A DNA stretch of 64,000 nucleotides from Haematococcus lacustris. Lineage: Eukaryota > Chlorophyta > Chlorophyceae > Chlamydomonadales > Haematococcaceae. Below the pieces are notes generated by a model. The model worked only from the letters and a program-made list of their open reading frames with translations. It ran no database searches and had not been told where the DNA came from. Below are positions 1 through 11,487 of the stretch, piece after piece. Each line of letters begins with the position of its first letter. Position 1 is the stretch's first letter. A program made the position numbers and the translations under genes. The stretch lies in assembly GCA_030144725.1 (NCBI GenBank), contig JASKMD010000030.1:4294341-4358340 (forward strand), written 5' to 3'.

Positions 1-1817
1 TCTCACGGCTGCCCGCTGCCGCTTTGTGACACGCGTGGCGGCCATTGAAGAGCAAACGAATGCACCGGAGCCCAGCATTCCTGGCAGCGAAGATGTTTTG
101 GACAGCCCCGAACAGCCAGTTGCCGAGGGTCTGCCCGATCTCGAGCTGGCAGAGCTGGACGCGGCGCAGGAGCAGCTGCTCTCTTGGATGATGTTTACAG
201 AGGAGGCCCAGCAAGAGGAAGAGCTGGATGAAATGGTCGACTACGACGAGTTTGTGGACGACGAGTATGCGGAGCTCTTTGAGGAGGTGGAAGAAATGGT
301 GGATGGGGAACAGCTGGAGCTGAAAGTGGGGGACAAGGTCAAGGGCGTGGTGTACGCCGTCGACGGCGATGGTGCTTACGTAGAGATTGGCGACAAGGCC
401 TCTGGCTTTGTGCCGCTGGAGGAGTGCTCTTTTGCCAAGTTAAAGACGGTAGGTCGTCCTCGACCTGATGTTGACATGGCACGGCCGCACTTGCATAATT
501 GCGTGCTGTGCCTGCCAATGCAGCCGCTGGAGGTGGTACGCGTGGGAATGGAGCGGGAGTTTGTGGTGATTGAGAGGGAGGACAAGTTTGGCCAGACGGT
601 GCTTAGCCTGGCCACGGAGGAGGTAAGCATCGCAGCAGATGCAACACAGCACACGTCAGCACACAGCACTTTCATCAGTGGTGGCATCTACTAGCAGGTT
701 ACGATGTTTTGGCACCGGATGCGCCAATTGTCGGAGGAGGACGTCACGGTGTACGTGAAGGTTGAGAGCGCGAACAAGGGCGGCTTGCTTGTGAAGTATG
801 GACCCTACGACGGTTTCATCCCTGTTAGCCAGTTTGGATCTGTGAGTATGCTTGTGGGACCACCTATGAGACATTGCTGAGCAGCCTACACACAGCTCGC
901 AAGCACCCAACAACAGTAGGCGAGCCTGAGCCTTGTGTCATGCTATGCATGCAGCAAGTCACACCAGAGAGCATGGAGTCACTTGTGGGCTACGACTTGC
1001 CAGTGAAGTTCTTGGAGATAAACGAGGTGCGCTGCACCGCAGCTGACCAGATGAGGTCTTGTCGGTGGAGCTGGTGGAGTAGCACCGGCAACGCTGCCAC
1101 TTGCATCTGTGCATGCAGGACACAGACCGTCTCGTCTTCAGCAACAAGAGAGCCAGCTCCATGAGTGCCGCCGGCATGCAGGGTTACAAGGTGTGGGAGC
1201 ATAACTCACATATATATACCATACACACTCCAAGCAGGACACAGTCTGCTGCATGCTTAGCCTGAGCAGGAAAGGTTAGCCATTGTGATCATGCTTGTGG
1301 TGCCCCCTGCTGCCGCAGATTGGTGATGTGGTTGAAGGAGTTGTTCAGTCCATCAAGCCATACGGTGCCTTTGTTGACCTTGGTGGCATCACTGGCCTGC
1401 TGCACCTAACTCAAATCAGCCATCAACGCATCATGAGCGTGGACAAGATCTTGAAAGAGGGCGACAAGCTCAAGGTCAGTCCAAGTTATCGAGTCGCTGA
1501 GCCAGTGTTAGTTGTTTGTCTGTGTTCGCAGTCGCTGCACTAGCTGGGTGCAAGTGGCAGAACAGGTGGCTCCGCTTTCACCTGTGCAACTGCAGGTCAT
1601 GATTCTCAGCCACGATCGTGACCGTGGCCGTGTCACACTGTCCACAAAGAAGCTGGAGCCTAACCCTGGAGACATGCTCACAAACCCCCAGCTTGTGTAT
1701 GAGAAGGCAGAAGAAATGGCAGAGTTGTTCAAAGCCCGAGTCTCAGCAGCTGAGACGCAGTCACGCACTGACGACTCCACTGGGGACCAGATGGCAGCTG
1801 AGACATATGTTTACTGA
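1..1817 (+). CDS. PRPS1: Chloroplast 30S ribosomal protein S1 (5' partial)
   Basis: Seven exons are visible: <2-448, 524-622, 698-841, 955-1026, 1119-1190, 1319-1474 and 1596-1817 (TGA). All introns are GT-AG and every junction is phase 0, giving at least 404 codons. The open frame runs off the left edge, so the transit peptide and start are missing. After an acidic N-terminal stretch come three S1/OB-fold repeats. Repeat 1 starts at [16 protein letters not shown], repeat 2 contains [20 protein letters not shown], and repeat 3 contains [19 protein letters not shown] then [17 protein letters not shown]. Three S1 repeats fit the plastid form, whereas bacterial S1 usually has six. Such proteins bind mRNA on the 30S subunit during chloroplast translation. 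I see no TGTAA polyadenylation motif close downstream. The family assignment is firm; plastid rather than another compartment is inferred from repeat count and similarity. Confidence 0.93.
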
Positions 1818-2642
1818 GGAGCGTCAGAAGCGCTGGGTCCTGGCCAGCACAGCCACTATGTCAGCAGACCGTGCTTCACGATGATCAGTCCCATCAACCC
1901 AGCAGGCAGCACTGCCAGCTACACAGGAGGCTGGAATAGTTGCAACTGGCTGGGGCCGCAACATCTTGCAACCAGCTTTGGAACTGTTGGAGGTCATAGC
2001 AGGCTGATGAGCACAGGTGGAGCTGGTGTGCAGCTGGGATGGATATTGCACACTGGCAGGGCGGCGGTGCAAGAGTGTTGTGATGACTGCTGTATGTGAG
2101 TCCATAGGAATGCTAGCACACATGGTGCATCCAGGCCACCTGATTCGTCGTGCCAGGGCGTGTGCATTTGCTTGACAGTCAGCATGGGATGAGGGGGCTG
2201 GCATTAGCCTCTATGCAAGCTTTAGCTGAGTCCAGTGCAGCAATGCACACCCATTTGGGGTCAGGCCAAGCATGCTTCTGTTGCGGCCCTTCCGGCTTGC
2301 ATGCGTGCCAGTGGCTGCAGTTTTGCTAGGTGACGGGGCACCTCCATATGTTTGTCATGGTGGTGATCTGCACCAACCCTTTCATAAAGGTTTTTGAGGG
2401 TGCAGCAACTTGGACTTTGTGCAGTGGCGTGAAGATACCTCATCTTGCACTTGTCCAAGCATCCTGCGTCTGGGAAGAGAGCTGGGGTAGGAGGTGATTG
2501 CTTCTGCCCATCAGCACGACATTACGATCCTCCGTTACACTACCTTCCCCACTCCCCCACCGCTACACCCACAACAGCTATGTAGACCTTGCAGGAGCTC
2601 CTGCTGCCATGCTTGTCTAACGCAAATCACAGCTGATACTTG
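1818..2642. other. Convergent intergenic region / 3' UTRs
   Basis: This lies between the stop codons of the S1 gene (+) and the mitochondrial uL15 gene (-) and should hold both 3' UTRs. I see no coding exon or mobile-element structure in it. A TGTAA motif on the minus strand (2535-2539) is the only clear candidate processing signal. Confidence 0.6.
2535..2539 (-). terminator. Candidate polyadenylation signal TGTAA of the uL15m gene
   Basis: TGTAA read on the minus strand lies about 105 bases beyond the uL15m stop codon. TGTAA is the usual polyadenylation signal of Chlamydomonas and its relatives. The short motif is weak evidence alone; its position supports it. Confidence 0.45.
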
Positions 2643-5511
2643 TCAAGCTTTGTTGGCTACAATCTTGGCAGGATCGGTTTGGCCAATGGCATCAAACTTG
2701 TCCTGGTGCCGAGGATGCCAAGAATGGGCTGGCAACGGGAGAGGCAGGCGCTTGACCGTGTACAGCTCAGGCTGCAGGCAAAGAAAGCAATGGCGGCCAG
2801 TGACCACTGGCGAAAACGTATACATGGCTGGTACATTATAAGTGGCGCTGACCCCTGGCCAGGAGTGTACGCATAACAAAGGGCCCTGCATGCATTACTC
2901 ACATGCAGCAGTCCCTTCAGCCCCTGTTCTTCGTAGTACACTCGCGTCACGCTCCCCCCCGCAGCTTGCACAGTCGAGCGTGCATCTGGTGTGCAAGCCG
3001 TTACCTGCAAAAACAAGCGCCCCTTCCATTGCCCCTCTCTGGCAGTGTCCTGTGGCACATGCACAGTGCTATACATGCACACCAGACACCCCATGATCAT
3101 CTAATGTGCTGCATGAAGAAGTTGGCACCAAGCCAGCAAACAGCCTCGTGGTTCGGCCAATGGCGCCAGACTAGCCAAGCGACACACTGACTAGCGCTAC
3201 CATGTCCACTGACACTTCCAGTGTCACGACCCACACACTTGCCTGGAGGTGCAGGGGTACAGCCAGCTGCCCCTTGGCCTACAGCCACCGCAAGCAACAG
3301 ATATGCATACACATGGCCACTGCCCTGCCCAGCCAATGAGGACAGTGCACCTGAGCTCCTACAGGGACACTGCAGCAGGGGTGCGGCAGCAAGGGCCAGA
3401 GGCAGTGCGGTATCCGTCCCATGGCTTGCTGCCTGAGTAGGAGTAGCTTCGAGTGCCGGGTCTGAGCCATAGCTTGCTTCTGCATGACGCTTCTCGCCAT
3501 GCATCAACTTTCTCATGGACCATGCCATGTCACAAACTTGATCACAGGACTGGAATCCACGCACCGAGCCATACAGCATGACGCCGTACTTGATCTCTTT
3601 TGATACACACCCAGTGTCTTGGAGGTCCTAATCAGGCACAGGGTCACAGATGCAGGTCCATGTTATAAGGTCCTTACTAGGCGCATGGTCAGAGATGCAT
3701 GGTCGGCACTGCTGGTTAGGTTAACAACTGATGTGTACAGAGGCCAGGGAGGGTCCGAGAACCACTCAGGCAGGTGTGGTTCCTGTGGCCTGCAGCTACA
3801 GCTGCAACAGCGTCATGGCACCTCCCGACCTAGCCTGCTACCCCTACGTTCCTAACCTCTCTGTCAGAGCACTTGGAGAAGGGCAGCCACATGCACCCAA
3901 TGGCCCATTCAACAGTTGGCCCATGTCAAACTGGGTGGGGGCCGTGCAGCGGGTCAACCAATGATACAGGGGCTCCCACTCTGTGGAACCCGTGTAGGGG
4001 GCCGTGAGACTGCATGCCGGTGCAATGTCTGCGGCATAGGGTGCTCTGATGGGTATCTTGGGGTTTTTGGGGGTGCAGCTAGGGCCTGGCCTGGTGGAGT
4101 GTGTATGGCCTGGCAATGGCGGTGCTGATGGGGTCCGTGGGGTCGTAGTACTGATGGGGTGGGGGTCATAGTACTGATGGGGTGGGTGGGGTGGTGGGTG
4201 AGCGCATTGGAGGCCCTAGACAGCCCCTGCTGGCTGGCGCACCTTCATGGTGATGACTCGCCTATGGTCCAGCAAACCCAGCTGCACGTACTCAATGACG
4301 CGGTACAGGCTCAACTGGTTGTACAGGGCCTCATACCTGCGCCCACCACCACCACCACCGCCATGGCCTCAGCAACAACCAGCCTGCCACCTCGGCCAAG
4401 GACCGTGACCAGGCTAGCTGGTCGGCAGTGGGAATAGTAGGCTAGTGCGCATGTGCGTATGGTGTTGATGGTTTTATACTGTCATCACCGGCAGCATTGC
4501 ATGGCTGCTTGGCCTAGCCTATTGCATGGCTGTGTGCTTCTACCTGCCCTCCTCAACATTGCACAATGGCAGCAATGCATGGCACATGGTGTTATATGCA
4601 TGCATGCTCATGTGGTGGGGTGCTTGGGGCTGCATGGCTGCATGTCCTCACGGTGCCCTTTCCCGTGATATGGGGAACTTCAAGAGCCCCAGCTGGCCTC
4701 CATCGTACAGGATGTGCGCGCGCCCTGTGTGCAGGGAACGCAGGACCCAAGTGACTGAGTGGACTACATGCGAAGCACTGAGAAATGAGTTCTGGGTGCA
4801 TGCCCTGTCTTCACATAGTAGTGTCCTCTTGGATGGGGGAGGGTGTGTGCCCTGTGGAGGCATTCACTCTCCCTGTATCTCATACAGCTCCCTTTTGCAA
4901 TCGCTGCACTTGGGTCAGATTGGGAGTAGCTGGCTAGAAATGATAAGAGCAGGGAACCAAACGTCGCAGCAAACATACCTCCAGCCCCGCCAGCAGCAGT
5001 CCATGCTCACTATGCAAAGCTTCTAAGTCACACACACAGCTCACCTCGGGCTTTCTTGCCCTTGATACCTCGTCCACAGTAGTTCCCGCGCCTGGCTGAG
5101 TCGCCACGCCCTACTCGTATCCTCTGCAGAAGTAGGCTGACCAGAAGGTTACAAGATGCCACAGCTTGCCTCCCAGCTTTGCTGCAACACCTGCTTGCGG
5201 GCGCCAGGGTTGTCCCGCAGGTTATACAATCCAAGGTGGTAGACCGTGGGTAGAGGCTGCTGAGACGCTGAGGTCGCCAGATTCCTGCTCAGAAGGCAGT
5301 TGCTCCCTGTCTGGCTGAGCATGCCATGCCATGACCCCAGCAAACAAATCATCCCAGACTGGCGATGCTGAAGAAGCAACGGTAGCTGTACTGCTGGACA
5401 GCTACTAGAAAGGCTTGTCGCAGCCATGCTTCGAAGTGCCCCAGCGCATTGGGCGACCAAACCATCAGACCGACACGTCAGTAGCTGGGCCACTCCGCGA
5501 AGCAGAGCCAT
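2643..5511 (-). CDS. MRPL15: Mitochondrial ribosomal protein uL15 (L15)
   Basis: Seven minus-strand exons: 5511-5191, 5123-5045, 4724-4652, 4336-4243, 3627-3565, 3004-2903 and 2771-2643 (TGA). All are GT-AG and phases close exactly, giving 286 residues. The N-terminus is Ser/Leu/Arg-rich like a mitochondrial presequence. It is followed by the uL15 signature NLRDNPGARKQ then RIRVGRGD and GRGIKGKKARGRAHI, the loop DGGQLGLLKFP, YNQLSLYRVIEYVQLG, EIKYGVMLYGS, and the C-terminal AAGGSVTRVYYEEQGLKGLL. uL15 is an assembly protein of the large subunit that binds 23S-type rRNA. The extended C-terminus (HSWHPRHQDKFDAIGQ) matches mitochondrial rather than plastid or bacterial forms. Between GVMLYGS and VTACTPD the family normally has about ten more residues, so a micro-exon in 3005-3564 may be missing from this model. 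It is divergent from DRC4. Confidence 0.88.
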
Positions 5512-5753
5512 CTAGAGGGGAGCAAGATAAAGCAGGTAGGTAGGGTAGCTAACCATAACAACTGCCTACACCTACCGGCATGTCTTGCTCGGGGTAAAAC
5601 GAGCTACAACCGCACGTCGTGGTAGCCCACCTGTTGCTTAAGCTTAGTATCGGAAATCACAGTACTTGTCGCGTCCCCAAGTCCACTGCTTTGGGATTTC
5701 ACCCGCACTGGTAGTCTTAGTGTCAAAGTTATCGGGCGTCGGTCAACGGGGAA
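5512..5753. promoter_or_regulatory. Bidirectional promoter / 5' UTR region of MRPL15 and DRC4
   Basis: Only 242 bases separate the ATG of uL15m (minus, 5511) from the ATG of DRC4 (plus, 5754). Both 5' UTRs and promoters must lie here or overlap the genes. I see no TATA box I would defend. Confidence 0.55.
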
Positions 5754-8700
5754 ATGCCTCCCAAGGCAAAGAAGGCAACGAAGAAGGTGCTTGGCATGCA
5801 GGCCTTCGTGCAAGGCTTCGCCTGTGTCCGCCCGACTAGTACTGACACAAAACCATTCTTCGACATTTCAGGAGAAGAAAAAAGATGCACCCGTTGGAGA
5901 TGTCGAGGGGGCTTCCATTGAGGAGCTCAACCAGAAAATCACGACGTTGGAGAAGGAAAAGAACAAGGAGGAAGAATACAGGAACTACATGCAGCTTGAG
6001 AGGGTGAGGGATGAGTTCTTGGGGAGCAGCTTGCAGCGAGAGAGAGATGGCCCTAGCCATGCAGACACAGATTGGTGACAATCAGGCTTTGGGTGTCTAA
6101 GCAGCACTGATGCAGCCATGAGGACGATGTTGGCCACAGGACAAAATCAATGCCTTCTGGGAGATCACCAAGAAAGACATTGAGGATAAGCGTGCTGAAC
6201 TACGCAACAAAGACAGGGAGATGGAGGAGACAGAGGAGCGACACCAGGTCGAGATCAAGGTCTACAAGCAGAAAGTCAAGCACTTGCTCTTTGAGCATCA
6301 GAATAACATCACCACCCTCAAGGCAGATGGCGAGCTGGCCCTGAAGCTGCAGCAGGATGAGTTCAGAAAGCGGGAAGGAGAGCTTGGCAAGGACAAGCGC
6401 AACCTCAAGCTGGTACTCAAAGAGCAGGTGAGTTGCTGCAGAGCTCCCTGCTGTGGTGAGTTCACACCGAAGATTGCACTGGCAGTCAGCCACGTAGGGC
6501 CTGTGTCAACCCTTGTTATGCAGGAGCTGGCTAACCAAGACATCATCCGGCAGCTAAAGCTGGAGCATGCCAAGGAGATCACAAAGCTGCGGCAAGAGTT
6601 TGAGCTGCAGGTGCATGCTTGGGCAGATAGGCCAGAGCAGGCAGCCTAGAACAACATATAAGAACAATCCAGTTCTACATACCCATTCATGCACATGGTG
6701 TCGGTACAAATGATGGTTCTGCGACACACTTTAATGGGGACTCAGCCATTAGCAATTGGGCTCAATGTGGGCTCATTGTGGTTAGACAGTCACCAAGAGG
6801 TACACCCTAGCAGTCCTAGCAGCCAGCCAGCAGCTGTAGCCCAGCGCAGCAATCCTATGACTCGGGTGAAACAGCCTGCCTCCCGGCCACTCTTGACAGC
6901 CTGCTTCTGTCACTTTCATGCTACTAGCCTGCTTCTGCCTATTAACGCTGTCAGCCTGTATCTGGCAATTCGTGTTGTCAGCCTTTGATGTACTGCGCTG
7001 TGCTCAGGCCAGGGAGCTGCAGCAGAAGTATGAGAAGAAGATGAAGATGCTGCGGGACGACTTAGAGCTGCGGCGCAAGCAGGAGATCCATGAGATTGAG
7101 GAGCGAAAGAACAGCCACATCAACGAGCTCATGAAGAAGCACGAGCGCGCCTTTGCCGGTAAGTGTCATCATATCCACATCAGCACACTGCAGGTGCCAC
7201 CCTGCACCAACATGTCAGCGGATGTGGGTGCCCTGCGGATAAGTGCAAGGCATAGGTTCCCTGGCCTGGCCATGTCCCTTACTCATGCATGGAGACAGGC
7301 GTGCTCTGCCCATGCATGCTCTCCATTGTGGTCTGCACCAGCAGCAGCCTGGTCCCACTCTAGGATGTGCATAGTGTGATGCAGAGCGCTAGCAGAAGCT
7401 GGTGCCGTGTATGCGATGACACATGTTACCTGATGGTGCATAGTGTGATGCAGAGCACTAGGGAGCTGGTGCTGTGTATGTGATGCCCTGTGAGCGTGAC
7501 GCATGTTGGCTGATGCTTCAAAGGCTCATGGCAGCATACTGTGTAGGGCAGTGTAGGATAGGCTTCCTGAGGGTGGTATGGCGGCCCATCTGCTCTGTTC
7601 GTGTGTGCACAGAGATCAAGAACTACTACAATGACATCACTCACAACAACCTGGATCTCATCAAGACCCTGAAGGAGGACGTTGCAGAGATGAAGAAACG
7701 GGAAGCTCAGGTCAGACAGCAACCTCACTCATCATCAGTATCTGCCCCTCACTCCACACAACCGCGAGAATCAAAGCCACATAGGCCCCATTTAGCCAAG
7801 GCTGCACCACCAAGTGCTGCGGCATCAATGATTTGCATACTTTGGTGTGTGGAGAGTGGTGGTGATTCCTAGGTGGAGCTGCTGCTTAGTAATGAGTGCT
7901 GAGGTCCTGCAGCTGGGGTGCAATGGGTGTTGGTGGTTCGCCAGTGCATGCAAAGCACTCGTTTGTATCAATGGCAGCTGTAAGGGATGCATGCATCACG
8001 CTCTTCACTAGTTGGTGAGGGTGTTTGGATGGCCTGGTGCAGAATGAGAAGCTGATGTACGAGATCGCCCAGGAGAACAAGAGGCTGAGTGAGCCGCTCA
8101 CCAAGGCGCTCAAGGAGGTGGAGGCATTGCGTCAGGCCCTGGCCAACTATGACAAAGACAAGATGAGCTTGGCACAGACCAAGGTAAGGGGCATGCTCAC
8201 ACGCAGGCATACACGCGCAGAACCCTGTTTTGCCTAAGAATAGGGATGAAAGCAACTGGCAGTTCTGTGAACTGACCTTGGAGAGTGCGACCTAGCCCCC
8301 TGCCGTAGCTTCTGGTGTCATGGCTAGGAAGCCACCCCGCCCTTGCCCTGCTGTGCACCTGCAGGCGCGCCTGGTGGCCAGCGAGAAGCAGTGCAAGAAC
8401 CTGGAGTGGGAAAACGAGGTGTTGGCTCAGCGCTTTGCCCGTGTGCAGTCAGAGCGCGACGAGCTGTACCAGCGATTTGAAGCGTCCATCTATGAGGTAG
8501 GCCGGGGGTATGGCCATCTATGAGGCCTATGAGGTATCTATGAGGTAGGCCAGGGGCGTCCGTCTCTGAGGTAGGCCGGGGGAAGCGTCCATCTATGAAT
8601 GATAGGGCGGGGTCTAATGCTGCTCCGTTGCCTACAGCCTGGTACATCCAGCAAGTCAGGCTGGCTATGTTTGCACGCCTGCTCTGCTGCTCATGGCAGT

Positions 8701-10285
8701 ACTCATCATAGCCTGATTCGTTTGCGTGACAAAGCTAGGCTACTAGCTGGGAAGCTGGCTGGTGGGTGCCGGGCCCTCATACCTATCACCACCATCTATG
8801 GGCCTGGGTCGTGACTGGAACCATACTCTTCGTGTAGTAGAGCAGATCTGTTACATTGACTTGGTTGGGACACCTAAGGCAGTGACAGCAGCACCAGAGG
8901 CTGTGCCTCATCACCAGCATGGAAGTGCTCCTGTGGTGCCACAGCGACAGCAGTTGAAGGCCGTGTGCACTGTCTTCCTGCCTCCCCTCCTGCCTGCACC
9001 CAGGTGGCTCAGAAGAGTGGGCTGAAAGGTGCGCTGCTGGAGCGGCGGCTGGAGGCCATGAGTGAGGCACTCGAGATGAAGGAGGCGCAGCTGGCAGAGG
9101 TGCTGACTGCGGCTAACCTGGAGCCCGCAACACTGCAGGTGCGCTGTAAGCTAGCTGTGAACTGGCCCTGGCTGCAAGTGTGGTATTGGTAAGCCTTGTA
9201 ACTGTACTGGACTGCTGAGCTGACCCTGCCTGCTGCCCTGAGAGCAACAGCAGGCCCTGGTGCTATGCTGCGATGGCACTGGCATGCCTTACCATGGGCC
9301 TGAAGCATCAGCATGCCGGACTCACGGCAACAAGTGTGATATTGACGGGTAGGGTGTTAGTAGAGGCTATACTGTGCTGCAGGCCATCAACGCACGGTTG
9401 GAAGAGGTGCTTGACAACAAGAACAGCGTGATCCGGGCATTGCAGTATGATGTGGCCAAGGTGTCTAAGGCCCACAACGACCTCATCCGTGTTTACGAGG
9501 CAAAGGTACGTCATCAGCCATCAGTTTGCACCACTTTGTGCACCACTTTGTGCAAACAGTCATACTGAGAACAAGGCCAGTCCATGGTCACGTGCCTGGC
9601 ACATTGACCAAAGCTTGTTGATCTGTGCTGCCAGGGATTGTGCCAGCTTGCAAATAGTCAAACTGGGCACTGGTGTTGCCGGGTGGTGTTGGAGGCAAGC
9701 AAGGGCAAGTGTGAGGGAGGGAGCAGTTGGAAGTCCTGCCCTGTACTATGCCTGAATCCCCCTGCCCTGCCTTGCCTTGCCTATCTGCTGCCCTGCTGCC
9801 CTGTTGCCCTGTTGGCTGCTGCCCTGCTGCCCTGTTGGGGGCAGGGCCTGTGGGGTTATCAAGGGCAGGGTTGGGTCATCCAGGGCATGTTCGACTGGGC
9901 TCCCAGGGTTTGTGCGACTGTGCTGTTAGGACTTGCGTGACCCATGCATGGAATTGCTGCAACACCCCACTCTCTCGGTGGCATATGGCTGGTGGTTCAA
10001 TCTCATGCTGTTGTCTCATGTTGCCACACATCGTCACATATCTCAGAGGATCTGCAGTGCCTAGTTATAGTGAGTTGCACAATGTCCCCGGGAGCCACCC
10101 TCCCTGGCAGTCCCTGGCAGCCATGTCTAATGGCCACAACTCCTCATGCCAGCTGCCCCTGCTTGCACCCGCTGCTGTTACTCCTGCAGTTGTCAGAGTT
10201 CGGCATCCCAGTGGAGGAACTGGGGTTCAGGCCCTTGGTCACAAACACGTCAACCGGGCCTGCGGGGCTGGTGGTGGGGGCATAG
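5754..10285 (+). CDS. DRC4: Dynein regulatory complex subunit 4 (GAS8 / PF2 family)
   Basis: Eleven exons: 5754-5786, 5872-6003, 6140-6427, 6524-6610, 7008-7158, 7613-7710, 8043-8183, 8365-8496, 9004-9138, 9383-9505, 10190-10285 (TAG). All are GT-AG and phases agree, giving 471 residues. The start is the ATG in [11 protein letters not shown], a basic N-terminus typical of the family. The protein is almost all coiled coil; diagnostic stretches are [67 protein letters not shown] and [13 protein letters not shown] at the C-terminus. DRC4 (PF2 in Chlamydomonas) is a core subunit of the nexin-dynein regulatory complex linking outer doublets in motile cilia. The tail [13 protein letters not shown] is a well conserved family feature. 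No frameshift was found. The introns between 6611 and 7007 and between 9506 and 10189 are long for this gene. Confidence 0.95.
8480..8600 (+). repeat. Tandem copies of an exon end plus 5' splice site in a DRC4 intron
   Basis: The end of the eighth exon with its donor (GCGTCCATCTATGAG then GTAGGCC) recurs in imperfect copies within the next 100 bases: CTATGAGGTAGGCC again near 8544 and CTCTGAGGTAGGCC near 8567. GCGTCCATCTATGA without a GT follows near 8586. Confidence 0.7.
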
Positions 10286-10800
10286 CAGGCTTGCGCTGGC
10301 ACTCTACAACCATGGGGTAGGCAGTGCAAGCAGACCCAAGCAACACTGGCAAGGCCCAACAGGCTAGGCCACAGCTTGGCTGGGGGCACAACGCTTTGAG
10401 TGCACCCCATGCCAAAGACCATCTCCTCCTACGCCACTGGCTCATGCCTCATGCTACTGACCATCATTGCCATCATGGGAGACGCATGCGCCCCGTGTGT
10501 GCGGATGACCCTCATGCCCACTTTCACCCTTGGGATGCAGTGGCCAGTCTGCCAGCCGCAGGGCGTCGCACACAAGATAACACCTTGAAGTCAGCGTAAA
10601 CGATGTCTGTTGGTGTGATGTTTTTGCCAATAGGTAGGGTAGGGCCAGTAGGTAGGCATACATGCATGTCAACTTCAGTGCCAATTCTACCTTAGCTGCC
10701 GTCCATATTCCTGACTTGATCCTTGTGTGCCCTCCATGCTTATTAGTTTTGGTCCATGGCTCGACCTAACATGCTCGAGGAAGGACTTGCACGTTTCAGT

Positions 10801-10893
10801 GAAACAGAACTCATTTAACAAGGAACATGTATGACTGTGGGTAATCTCGCTATGCTACAATCACATTGAAGCATCCTCGGTCGCACCCTTTAT
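10801..10893 (-). mobile_element. tRNA-like SINE, copy A (5' truncated)
   Basis: The minus strand carries the body of the SINE found complete at 52354-52512: the B-box-like GGGTGCGACCGAGGATGC, then a stretch ending GATTACCCACAGTCA and TTCCTTGTTAAATGAG. The tRNA-like head is absent, as expected for a 5'-truncated or eroded copy. Confidence 0.65.
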
Positions 10894-10944
10894 GAGCATA
10901 GCATTGTGCACCTACCCTGTATGCCAAGGTACTGCTTGCCTACG

Positions 10945-11222
10945 CCCTGACTCTGTCAGCGTCATACCTGAGCAGATAATGCACAGGTATGCAGCAGGCA
11001 CGAAGTCTGGGCGCACTAAGGGGCCTCTGCTCTGCCTGCCGCTGCCGCCTGAGCTAAGCAGACGCCTTGACAACTGGTCTGGCTCCCGTCACCGCTGCTG
11101 CGCCACCACGTGCCAAGCGTCCTTCTCCCTCGTGATGTACAACTACTGTCTACCCGGATGGCCATGGGTACTGTGCAAGTGGCCCAGGGCAGGGAAAGGG
11201 CCGGCCGTCCAGGGCAGTGGGC
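10945..11222. repeat. Dispersed repeat R1, copy a
   Basis: About 278 bases nearly identical to 20069-20342, in the same orientation. The match starts at GCCCTGACTCTGTCAGCGTC and ends at GGGCCGGCCGTCCAGGGCAG. A shorter, more diverged copy of its right end lies reversed at 58019-58100. No convincing protein or terminal structure was found, so the type of element is unknown. Confidence 0.8.
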
Positions 11223-11487
11223 CACAGCTCGCCCTAACATGTCCCAACTTTCACGTTTCAGTGTATGCTGGGCTCATGTACTCTGTAGTTGAGCAGACAA
11301 CAGTGATAAGAACCGTCAGTTACAATGACTTAAGATCAGTCACAGTGATGCAGAACTACATGTGATTGTACGTAATTACATATCTTTACGTCATACACAT
11401 GGGCATGGGCATCTACCACCTACACTATTGCCTGACCCAGAGGGCTATTATGTAGAGTTGGCATGACCTGCATGCACTGATGGTAAA

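Larger units (their letters stand above)
10286..11487. other. Repeat-rich intergenic stretch between DRC4 and Fanzor-like copy A
   Basis: No gene is recognised here. It holds a truncated SINE tail (10801-10893) and dispersed repeat R1a (10945-11222). The remainder, including an AT-richer segment at 11330-11400, shows nothing I can name. Confidence 0.5.
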
